Notes under the pieces: model-generated | Databases searched by the model: none | What the model saw: only the letters and a program-made list of their open reading frames with translations | Told to the model about the DNA's origin: nothing | In this document: piece after piece, positions 57,872 to 64,000 of the stretch | Position numbering within the stretch: the stretch's first letter is position 1 | How the letters are laid out: every line of letters begins with the position of its first letter | Translations under genes and position numbers: made by a program | Source: Streptosporangium pseudovulgare | GTDB lineage: Bacteria; Actinomycetota; Actinomycetes; Streptosporangiales; Streptosporangiaceae | Assembly (NCBI RefSeq): GCF_014648055.1 | Contig: NZ_BMQJ01000018.1 | Location: 62,001 to 126,000 of the forward strand | Length of the DNA stretch: 64,000 bases | Direction: 5' to 3'

Positions 57872-58199
57872 TTCGCCGACCGCCTGGCCCCGGTGTCGCT
57901 GGAGCGCCGGGACGCGTTGGAGGTCATCGCCGCCTACGGTCGCTTCCGGGGCAGCCTGCTGTAGGTGGATCCGCCGCACCTCGGCAGCACGCAGGAGCGG
58001 ACCCCGCCACGAGATGGGCGGCCCCGACGCACACCGTGCGCTGGCCGAGGCACTGCACGCCTGCCGTGCGAGGGCAGTGGTGTCCGGGTGTGCCGACGAG
58101 CTGTACGACACCGAGCCGTACACCGGTTGGCACCGCCACATACTTGCCGCCTCGGCGATCATCGCGGGGCCGGGCTCGTGGAGCGCGGCAGCGGCATGA
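57872..58199 (+). pseudogene. D12-class DNA adenine methylase, dead fragment
   Basis: The first part reads FADRLAPVSLERRDALEVIA then AYGRFRGSLL, followed by a TAG stop and VDPPHLGST where an active enzyme has YVDPPYLGST: the DPPY catalytic motif has lost its Tyr and the preceding Tyr codon became a stop. After a frame change it continues RHEMGGPDAHRALAEALHAC, VVSGCADELYDTEPYTGWHR. The target-recognition and AdoMet FxGxG parts are absent. Phage origin is likely. Confidence 0.75.
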
Positions 58200-58239
58200 G
58201 GCAGTCCAGGCGCCGAAACGGCTTCTGGGTTCGCTGTCA

Positions 58240-58800
58240 TCAAGCCGCCTCGTCCGTGGAATCGGGAGTGGGAGCCAGTCGCAGGCCGCCGGACCGGGCC
58301 TTCTCCTCGGGGAAGACCCACTTCCGGAGCGCCCGGAAGCGGAAGACCATGGCGATCAGCGTGCCGATGATCTGCGCGCTCATGAAGTCGGCGATCTCCT
58401 GGGTCACCGGGCTCACATCCGGGGTCTCCAGACGGAACACATACCGGGAGATCCATAGCGGCGCGGAGCTGAGCACCAGACCGACGCCACTGACCAGGAA
58501 GAACAGCGCCGCCTCGTGACGGCGCTCGCGGCCGCCCCTGGCCCGGAACGACCATTCGCGGTTCAACACGTAGGACACGATCGTCGCCACGAGCACCGCG
58601 ATGATCTTCGCGGTCACCGGCTTCGGTTCCAGAACGGTCAGCTTCAGCCCATAGAACACCGCGTTGTCCACCAAGAACGCTACTCCACCCACCACCGCGA
58701 ACTTCAGCGGTTCACGGTGCTTCAGCGCAAGCGCGTGCAGCGGTTCTGGCAATCTTGCGAGTACTGCGTTTGCTGTTCGGAGCACCCCCGATCTTCTCAC
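58240..58800 (-). CDS. GtrA-family membrane protein
   Basis: A 186-residue four-helix protein of the GtrA/flippase-like family, which helps move polyprenyl-linked sugars or assists cell-surface glycosylation. Signature: PLKFAVVGGVAFLVDNAVFY, helix 2 with VATIVSYVLNREWSFRARGG, then FMSAQIIGTLIAMVFRFRAL and RKWVFPEE at the end. ATG 58800. No glycosyltransferase is adjacent, unlike many gtrA loci. Confidence 0.9.
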   Translation of the reverse strand: MRRSGVLRTANAVLARLPEPLHALALKHREPLKFAVVGGVAFLVDNAVFYGLKLTVLEPKPVTAKIIAVLVATIVSYVLNREWSFRARGGRERRHEAALFFLVSGVGLVLSSAPLWISRYVFRLETPDVSPVTQEIADFMSAQIIGTLIAMVFRFRALRKWVFPEEKARSGGLRLAPTPDSTDEAA

Positions 58801-58878
58801 CGGCCGAACGCCCTGGTAACAAGATTCACGGACACGGCTCGTCCGGCTGGAACCGTACCTGACGACGAATCCGTGTGA

Positions 58879-59397
58879 TCATGAGCGTTGACAACGCTCT
58901 GCGATGTCGGACTTACGGAACCGGTATCGGCGGAGTGCCTCCTGCCCGTCTGGAATGAACCGGTGCCGCCTCACGGCCTCGCTCAACTCGGCGCTCGTCA
59001 GCCAGCCCACCCAGCTCACCGCATGGGGATCGGGCGAGACGTCGCCGGTGATGACCGCTTCGTGCACCCCGAGCCAGTACGAGCCGATCTCGCCGTGGCA
59101 CAGGAACCTGACCACTTCATGCACCGGTACCTCGACGCCTAATTCCTCTGTGATCTCACGTGAGGCCGCTGCCTGGTAGGACTCCCCGACGTCGACTGCC
59201 CCGCCGAAGGTCACCTCGTAATGGCCGGGGTATCTGGACAGTCCGTCAGCCCGTCGGTACACCAGGAATCTTCCCAGCTCATCGCGGCAGACAGTGGTGG
59301 CGATGCGGTGTAGCCGGCCATGACGGATCGCATCGTCCCGGCTGACAACGCCCAGCACATGGTCCTGATCGTCGACATGTTCCACGAGCTCGGTCAC
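58879..59397 (-). CDS. Nudix hydrolase
   Basis: A 172-residue pyrophosphohydrolase. The Nudix box is complete: GGAVDVGESYQAAASREITE then ELGV, matching GX5EX7REUXEEXGU. N-terminal DHVLGVVSRDDAIRHGRLHR is like isopentenyl-diphosphate isomerase/YfcD-type Nudix proteins, in which VxRxxAHRxGxLHR is shared. The substrate could be a nucleoside diphosphate derivative or an isoprenyl diphosphate; YfcD-like is more likely since isomerase Cys is not seen. Confidence 0.93.
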   Translation of the reverse strand: MTELVEHVDDQDHVLGVVSRDDAIRHGRLHRIATTVCRDELGRFLVYRRADGLSRYPGHYEVTFGGAVDVGESYQAAASREITEELGVEVPVHEVVRFLCHGEIGSYWLGVHEAVITGDVSPDPHAVSWVGWLTSAELSEAVRRHRFIPDGQEALRRYRFRKSDIAERCQRS

Positions 59398-59706
59398 AGC
59401 GGCATGATCTCAGCTCCGGACCGGCGCCCGGCGCCCCCGAGTAGCCTGTGGCCGCGCCGGGATGGGGCCCATCGCCATGCCGACCGAGAGCCGGCCGACC
59501 TCTCGCCACCGGGCGGGCCGGTTCCCGTCGTCAGTTCGGCCGCCGAGGTCGGGGTAGAGCGATACCCGCGCGGAAGAAGAAGTGGCGAGTGAGCGGCAAT
59601 GATCACAAGGCAGAAAGCCCTTGGACCGGGAGGAACGGGGGCACGGTGCACGAGATCTCGACATCTCTTCCTCGGGAACTGCATCCGCGCCTGGTTGGCT
59701 GTGCGC
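59398..59706. other. Divergent intergenic region, no gene seen
   Basis: 309 bp between the Nudix gene and the methyltransferase gene. Open frames exist on both strands but none has family features. It should contain two promoters; no clear operator is visible. Confidence 0.4.
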
Positions 59707-60483
59707 GTGATCAATAACGACTCCCGGTCTCGTCCGGATCCGATCGCCTACCTCGACCACGTCGCCGCAAGCACAGCGGGCCGGGACTACAAGCAGCAGG
59801 TGCTGGAACTGCTGGATCTTCACCCCGGGCAGGCCGTGCTCGATATCGGGTGCGGGCCGGGGACCGACTTGGCGGCGATGGCGGCCGCTGTCGCACCGGC
59901 CGGCCAGGTCATCGGGGTGGACCGGGATCCCGTGATGATCGCCGAGGCTCGTGCCCGCCTGGCAGAACACCCCTTGGTCGAGATCCGTTCCGGAGACGTC
60001 CATGCGCTGCCGTTGGACGATGGGAGCGTCGATCGAGCTCGCACCGACCGTGTGCTCCAGCACGTGGCGGATCCGGCGCAGGTGCTGGCGGAGTTTCGCC
60101 GGGTGGCCCGCCCTGGAGGGCGGGTCGTCATGGCCGAACCCGACTGGGAGGGGCTGCTGATCGATTCCCCTCAGCCGGCCATGAGCCGCGCGCTGGTTCG
60201 GTTCCTGGTCGCAGAGATCATCCGTAACGCGACCATCGGCCGCAGCCTGGCGCGGGTGTGCGGGGAGGCAGGACTCGTGGTGCGGTCCGTGGCGACAGCC
60301 GCGCCGGTCTTCCGCGACTTCACGACCGCCGATCACGTCTTCGGGCTGCGCCGCAACGTCACCCGGGCCGTCGATGCCGGTTATCTCACGCCGGACGCCG
60401 AAGGATGGATCGACGACCTCAGCTCTCAGCCATTCCTGGCCTCGGCCTTGTTGTTCTTGGTGGTGGCTGAAATCCCCGGGTGA
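59707..60483 (+). CDS. Class I SAM-dependent methyltransferase
   Basis: A 258-residue methyltransferase of the UbiE/Coq5-like Methyltransf_11 type: VLDIGCGPGTDLAAMAAA is motif I (AdoMet-binding), VIGVDRDPVMIAEARARLAE is motif II with the ribose-binding acid, and VLAEFRRVARPGGRVVMAEP is motif post-III. C-terminal half is about substrate selection and unremarkable. Start is uncertain: GTG 59707, GTG 59701 and an ATG at 59599 are in frame; I favour 59707 since relatives begin a few residues before the PDPIAYLDHVA segment. Substrate unknown. Confidence 0.85.
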   Translation: MINNDSRSRPDPIAYLDHVAASTAGRDYKQQVLELLDLHPGQAVLDIGCGPGTDLAAMAAAVAPAGQVIGVDRDPVMIAEARARLAEHPLVEIRSGDVHALPLDDGSVDRARTDRVLQHVADPAQVLAEFRRVARPGGRVVMAEPDWEGLLIDSPQPAMSRALVRFLVAEIIRNATIGRSLARVCGEAGLVVRSVATAAPVFRDFTTADHVFGLRRNVTRAVDAGYLTPDAEGWIDDLSSQPFLASALLFLVVAEIPG

Positions 60484-60773
60484 TGAGCCGGCCCTGGTTG
60501 TGCGGGCCGGGCGAGGTGGCAGGACATCTGGGCCGCTGCTTCGTGCAACGGCTCCGGCCGGTTCCAGGTCAGCGGCGGGACCGCTCGAAGGAATTCCTCA
60601 ACCGGGTCCCGGGCAAGTCCGCCGCAAGGCGATCATCTGGTCATGGTGTCCGATGCCCTGTTCGTCGGCCAAGGCCCCCGGTGCCGGACCAGGGGTTCAC
60701 CTGTCGTTGACGGGGCGGCGAGGTGGCCTGGAGAGCGGCGCGGCGGAACCGATTCGGGGCCGCATCGAGGTCA

Positions 60774-61061
60774 CGTTCTGGGCCATTCGATCTCAATGAT
60801 CGTCGCGGTTCCGCCCACGGGTCTTCCCCCGTGCATGGTTACGGTGTCGCCGCCTTTGAGAGGCCATCAGCCTTCCGGCGCCGGCGGAACCAGGCGGATG
60901 ATCTCGCGTCCTCGGGTTCGATCTGCCGCGGCCGAGACGGTGGGCTGGCGGGCGGTGCAAGAACACACCGGTAGCCACCACATCGCGGCCGAGAATGCCG
61001 CGCAGAGCGTGGCGGCCACCGCAGGGAGTGCGCGAGGAGTAGCGGCTGCCGCGAGGGGCAT
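60774..61061 (-). pseudogene. Possible small secreted protein interrupted by TGA
   Basis: One minus-strand frame starts MPLAAAATPRALPAVAATLC then AAFSAAMWWLPV, a signal-peptide-like leader, and continues to REIIRLVPPAPEG, a TGA, then KGGDTVTMHGGRPVGGTATI and EIEWPRT before the final stop. The tail looks coding. The family is unknown. It overlaps nothing and faces the FNT gene. Confidence 0.3.
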
Positions 61062-61070
61062 GACGTCTCA

Positions 61071-61901
61071 GTGAGTGAGTCTTCGGAGTCCGGTTACCGT
61101 CATGGTGACGGGCTGACGCAGCCTCCGGTGGAGCCGGAGCCCGATCTTGAGGATGCCTTCGACCGTCTGGTCAGTGAGGGTTCGGGGCGGTTGGCGCGGC
61201 CGTGGTCGACGTTGGTGGTGACCGGCCTGCTCGGTGGGATCGATGTCGGCACCGGGGTGTTGGCGTACCTGCTGGTCAAGGAGGCGAGCGGGTCCACGAT
61301 CCTGGCCGGACTGGCGTTCGGCATCGGTTTCGTCGCGCTGGTGATGGCCCGTAGCGAGTTGTTCACCGAAAACTTCCTGGTGCCGGTGGCCGCGGTCGCG
61401 GCCCGGCATGGATCCGTGGGTGGACTGGCCAGGTTGTGGGCGGTATCGCTGGTGGCCAACCTGGCCGGTGGGTGGGGAATCGCCTGGTTGATCGTGCAGG
61501 CCTTTCCCCGGCTGCATCCGACCGCTGTGGAGGCCGGCACCCACTTCGCGCATCTGGGGATGAACCTGCATTCGTTCTCTCTCGCGGTGCTGGCCGGCAT
61601 GGTGATCACGTTGATGACCCGGATGCAGCACGCCACCGACAGCCTCGGAGTCCGGTTGGTGCCGGCCGTGTTGTTCGGCGCCCTGCTGGCCGGCGGTCAG
61701 CTGTTCCACAGTGTGCTGGACTCGATCCTGATGTTCACCGCCCTGATCACCGGCCGGGCTCCGTTCGGCTACCTGGACTGGTTGGCGGCGTTGGGCTGGG
61801 CCATCCTGGGCAACCTCGTCGGCGGTGTCGGGCTGGTGACCTTCCTGCGGCTGGCGAGGGTGCCGCACCGCCTCGCCGAGGAACGCGGCCACCACGGCTG
61901 A
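61071..61901 (+). CDS. Formate/nitrite transporter (FNT)-family channel, YfdC-like
   Basis: A 276-residue membrane protein. N-terminal tail about 45 residues, then six helices: LVVTGLLGGIDVGTGVLAYL, AGLAFGIGFVALVMARSELF with TENFLVPVAAVAAR (the FNT omega loop position), WAVSLVANLAGGWGIAWLIV, LAVLAGMVITLMTRMQHATD, LFGALLAGGQLF, and LGWAILGNLVGGVGLVTFL. The E-L-F-T-E-N and G-N-x-x-G-G pieces are typical. FNT channels carry formate, nitrite or hydrosulfide; YfdC-like members are of unknown cargo. GTG 61071. Confidence 0.9.
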   Translation: MSESSESGYRHGDGLTQPPVEPEPDLEDAFDRLVSEGSGRLARPWSTLVVTGLLGGIDVGTGVLAYLLVKEASGSTILAGLAFGIGFVALVMARSELFTENFLVPVAAVAARHGSVGGLARLWAVSLVANLAGGWGIAWLIVQAFPRLHPTAVEAGTHFAHLGMNLHSFSLAVLAGMVITLMTRMQHATDSLGVRLVPAVLFGALLAGGQLFHSVLDSILMFTALITGRAPFGYLDWLAALGWAILGNLVGGVGLVTFLRLARVPHRLAEERGHHG

Positions 61902-62292
61902 CAGCGTGACACGGCCGTCCCGGTCCCCGCAGAGGCCGGCGCCGCGAAGCCGTCGTCTTGCAGCGTATGACGCAGCCGGCTGGACGTCTCCCTGCCCGAC
62001 CCGGTTCTCCGGACCGGCAACGGGTGACGGGAGTCGCGTGGGGTTGCCCGCCGACGCGATCGCGGCTCACGCTTCGGGCAGCCGCGCCGGCGTCGCCGTG
62101 TCGCCGTGTCGCCGTGTCGCCGGTGACCGGACGCGAACGGCTGCCGTATCGGCGCGCCGAAGACTTCTTCCAGCAGGCCACCCGTGCTCTCGACCCCCGC
62201 GAGAAGGGCTGGAGGCTCCGCTGGCTCCGCCACTGCGCCCTGCAGCCACCTGCTTCATGTGCTGGATCGGTCTGCCACTACTCTCCCGCGAT
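61902..62292. other. Gene-free region with an 8-bp tandem repeat
   Basis: No family-like frame. tcgccgtg is repeated three times exactly at 62093-62116 with a partial fourth copy (tcgccggtg). The region precedes the Imm10 gene. Confidence 0.5.
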
Positions 62293-62703
62293 ATGACGAT
62301 CAGGTTCATCGCCCGAGCAGTCGCAGTCACCGAAGAGCCCGAATACGAGTGCTTGTCGGCCGGCATCGCCGAGGCCGAGGACGGCGGCGGCCTGATGTTC
62401 GACTTCCAGTGCAGTACGTGCGAACCCGACGAGCAGGACATCGCCCTGGGCTGGGACACCCACTGCGTGGTCACCGCGAACCAGGGGACCGCCTACGGCG
62501 CCGTCAGTGAACTCACCCTGCACGGCAACATGCTGCGCATCGTCCTCGACCCGCACGACCTGGACGCGCTGGGCCTGCCCGACCCCGAGATCGAAGCGAT
62601 CATTGAGGCGGACGGCGAAGCGATCGAGCAGTTCCGGAACGCGCTGCGGCGCATCCTCGCCTACGGCCGCGCCGACGCGCGCCCGAGCGTTGTTCACCTT
62701 TGA
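62293..62703 (+). CDS. Imm10-family immunity protein
   Basis: A 136-residue acidic cytosolic protein with the Imm10 layout: FIARAVAVTEEPEYECLSAG, IAEAEDGGGLMFDFQCSTCE, DEQDIALGWDTHCVVTANQG, YGAVSELTLHGNMLRIVLDP and ALGLPDPEIEAI. Imm10 proteins guard against polymorphic toxins delivered by other cells or by the same strain. ATG 62293. No toxin gene is next to it; upstream is an FNT gene and downstream a dead GNAT, so it is an orphan immunity gene. Confidence 0.75.
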   Translation: MTIRFIARAVAVTEEPEYECLSAGIAEAEDGGGLMFDFQCSTCEPDEQDIALGWDTHCVVTANQGTAYGAVSELTLHGNMLRIVLDPHDLDALGLPDPEIEAIIEADGEAIEQFRNALRRILAYGRADARPSVVHL

Positions 62704-62790
62704 CGGCACTTCGTTCGGCTGCTTCCGAACGGTCAGCCGAAGATCGACGGTCTGCCCTCGGCCGTGTCACTGCACGACCTGGCTCGGTAA

Positions 62791-63110
62791 CGTCGTCGTG
62801 CGCCCGAGCTGATCGCGCCCACCACCCGGCTCCACACCGCCTGGCTCGAGGCGCGTGCCGAGTGGGGTCCCGGCCTCCATGAGGACGGTTTCGGGCTGCT
62901 GCCGGCCGACGAGGTCGGCTCACCGGCCGGGTTCGCGGCCTGGATGGCGCGGCTGGCCGGCGAGCCGGATCAGGCGGATGCCGGTGGGGTGGCGTGCACG
63001 TACCGGTGGATCGTCGAGGGTGACCGGGTGCTCGGCGGGATCGCATTGCGGCACGGGGACGGCGAGGTGGTGCGGCGGCTCGGCCGGATCGCTCACGGGC
63101 GACCGGTCCG
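62791..63110 (+). pseudogene. GNAT acetyltransferase, 5' start lost and 3' half deleted
   Basis: Reading without a start codon gives ELIAPTTRLHTAWLEARAEW, GPGLHEDGFGLLPADEVGSP and CTYRWIVEGDRVLGGIALRH. This is the start of a GNAT family with a two-part N-terminus. The acetyl-CoA-binding loop and all that follows are gone; the frame runs on as nonsense after RRLGRIAHG. Confidence 0.65.
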
Positions 63111-63216
63111 CAATGCCCTGACGCCCCGCGCGGGACAGCGGACCGTGGTCTGGGGCCCCCGCGCGGGTTCGCGCAACCAGCCCCAAGTAATTTCCTGTAA
63201 TCGCCGCTACGGCCGG

Positions 63217-63474
63217 TCACGTCAAGGAGCCCGGCGGGCTCGTCTTATCGTGACCGGCCGTTCTGATGTCGGAAACGCCGCCCCGAAGCCGGGGGAACAC
63301 GTCCTGCACCACGTCTTCGGCCGTCCCTTGGTCGCCGACGAGCGGCACAGCGAACCACACAAGACCGAGCCGATACCGGCGATGGAAGGCGACCAGGTCA
63401 GCATCAGGGGATGCGGCCGGCGGAGCGGACACCTTCGGTGCCGGCTCCGCCGGCCGCAGGATTTCACGGTCCAT
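63217..63474 (-). pseudogene. ECF-type sigma factor, region-2 remnant
   Basis: From ATG 63474 the product has SPDADLVAFHRRYRLGLVWF, AVPLVGDQGTAEDVVQDVFP, the first helices of sigma region 2 (FxxYRxLVRxAxxLVGDxxxAEDVVQDVF). After PRLRG the homology ends; region 4 is absent. It may once have controlled a neighbour. Confidence 0.65.
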
Positions 63475-63606
63475 GTCTATGAACGCGCGGTCCCTACCGA
63501 TCTGCTGCTTCTCCACGTCGAAAATGATCCGGAGAAAGATCCGGTCCGCCCCCGCCAGGGTCGTTTTCGGCCCAGTATGTTCAGCGGACGAGCCGGGCCT
63601 GCGAGA

Positions 63607-64000
63607 TCAGCCCGGGCCGATGGCGTAGGCCCGGATGATCGTCTGGGTCAGGGTGGTGCCGGACGTGCCGTTGACAGTAGCCCTCAGCGAGGCGAATCCG
63701 GGCGTGCGCGGGTTCGGTATCGTGGCGGTCCATCCCGTGGCGGTGCGCCGGGCCGGGACGGTACGCCAGCTCGTGCCGTCGTCGGAGAAGAGCTCCAGCT
63801 TGAGCGTGGAGGGAGCGCCCTCGACCCTGATGGGCAGTTCGGTCAGTGAGCCGGGCCTGGCGCGGTTGAGGTCGTCGAGTCCGCTGGGCGCGTAGCGCAC
63901 CGCCATCAGCGGTAGCGGCCGCTCCGTTTCTGTACGCGCCGACCGGAAGGTCCACACGCTTTCCACCGCCGTGGACAGCGCGGAGTAGGGCGCCTGCCTG
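63607..64000 (-). CDS. C-terminal part of a large secreted S8-type (subtilase) protein
   Basis: The frame is open from the window edge to a stop at 63607, covering at least 130 residues: VWTFRSARTETERPLPLMAV, RYAPSGLDDLNRARPGSLTE, TLKLELFSDDGTSWRTVPAR, RTATGWTATIPNPRTPGFAS, LRATVNGTSGTTLTQTIIRA. This is the closing beta-sandwich domain of the roughly 1,100-1,250-residue secreted subtilases of actinomycetes, as I remember them. The catalytic domain lies outside the window. No ribosome start is needed inside the window. Confidence 0.7.
   Translation of the reverse strand, partial: RQAPYSALSTAVESVWTFRSARTETERPLPLMAVRYAPSGLDDLNRARPGSLTELPIRVEGAPSTLKLELFSDDGTSWRTVPARRTATGWTATIPNPRTPGFASLRATVNGTSGTTLTQTIIRAYAIGPG

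Noticed and set aside
1..64000. tRNA or rRNA genes
   Set aside because: No cloverleaf-like run with GTTCRA T-loop and matching arms, and no rRNA-like conserved segments were noticed; a covariance search would be decisive.

Overview
The window is very GC-rich, with codons ending almost always in G or C, many GTG starts and heavy GTGA/ATGA/TGATG gene overlaps. The gene families (AfsR-type regulator, ECF41 sigma factor, DUF397 remnant, Imm10, many MarR/TetR/MFS pairs) point to a filamentous actinomycete, probably a Streptosporangiaceae relative such as Nonomuraea or Streptosporangium. The genus is an inference. The stretch reads as an accessory or chromosome-arm region: intact regulator-plus-enzyme pairs lie among many fossils (truncated, frameshifted or stop-interrupted genes and transposase scraps).

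Layout. 1-2200: end of a NarL-type response regulator, then a graveyard (phosphotransferase N-terminus, 31-bp tandem repeats, an inverted repeat around a NACHT-like scrap, a cut-off XRE regulator). 2180-9304: GlxA-type regulator and isochorismatase-like hydrolase, dead TetR and frameshifted nitroreductase, a kinase-like phosphotransferase, a frameshifted MFS pump followed by an NmrA-type oxidoreductase. 9713-11622: amidohydrolase and divergent MarR across a 29-bp operator. 11626-15867: dead secreted protease, CcdA/DsbA-like thiol-redox operon, DinB remnant, truncated MFS gene. 16015-19099: small monooxygenase-like protein, FAD monooxygenase and NmrA-like protein, divergent Lrp regulator. 19358-23773: ABC exporter with its own two-component system. 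23862-27832: two divergent TetR/hydrolase pairs.

The most interesting block is 27928-37890. One tightly overlapping minus-strand operon encodes, in order of transcription, an Amadori-compound deglycase (FrlB type), a fructosamine kinase (FrlD type), hydantoinase/5-oxoprolinase HyuA and HyuB, an MHS-type transporter and a gamma-glutamyltransferase-fold enzyme with no signal peptide. A divergent LacI regulator follows, with two identical-core operators 22 bp apart between them. My reading is a pathway that takes up a glycated glutamate/glutamine-type compound (or a cyclised 5-oxoproline form), opens or trims the amino-acid side, phosphorylates the sugar and splits it to glucose-6-phosphate and amino acid. 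The individual families are known; the combination is the part I do not recognise.

38302-46654: ECF41 sigma factor and AhpD-like partner with matching divergent promoters, HAD hydrolase, dead IS5 transposase, DUF1963 protein, dead MerR, a phosphotransferase, GNAT, and a MarR regulator with intact operators but a deleted target oxidoreductase. 47324-53318: a secreted M4-protease homologue without any zinc ligands, an AfsR/SARP-like giant regulator, and two small secreted proteins bracketed by integrase, IS3 and IS701 scraps. 53475-64000: MFS pump with WYL regulator, membrane protein with YtrA-type GntR, dead DNA adenine methylase, GtrA, Nudix, methyltransferase, FNT channel, Imm10, dead GNAT, dead sigma factor, and the C-terminus of a large secreted S8-type protein running off the right edge. 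I saw no tRNA, rRNA or CRISPR array.
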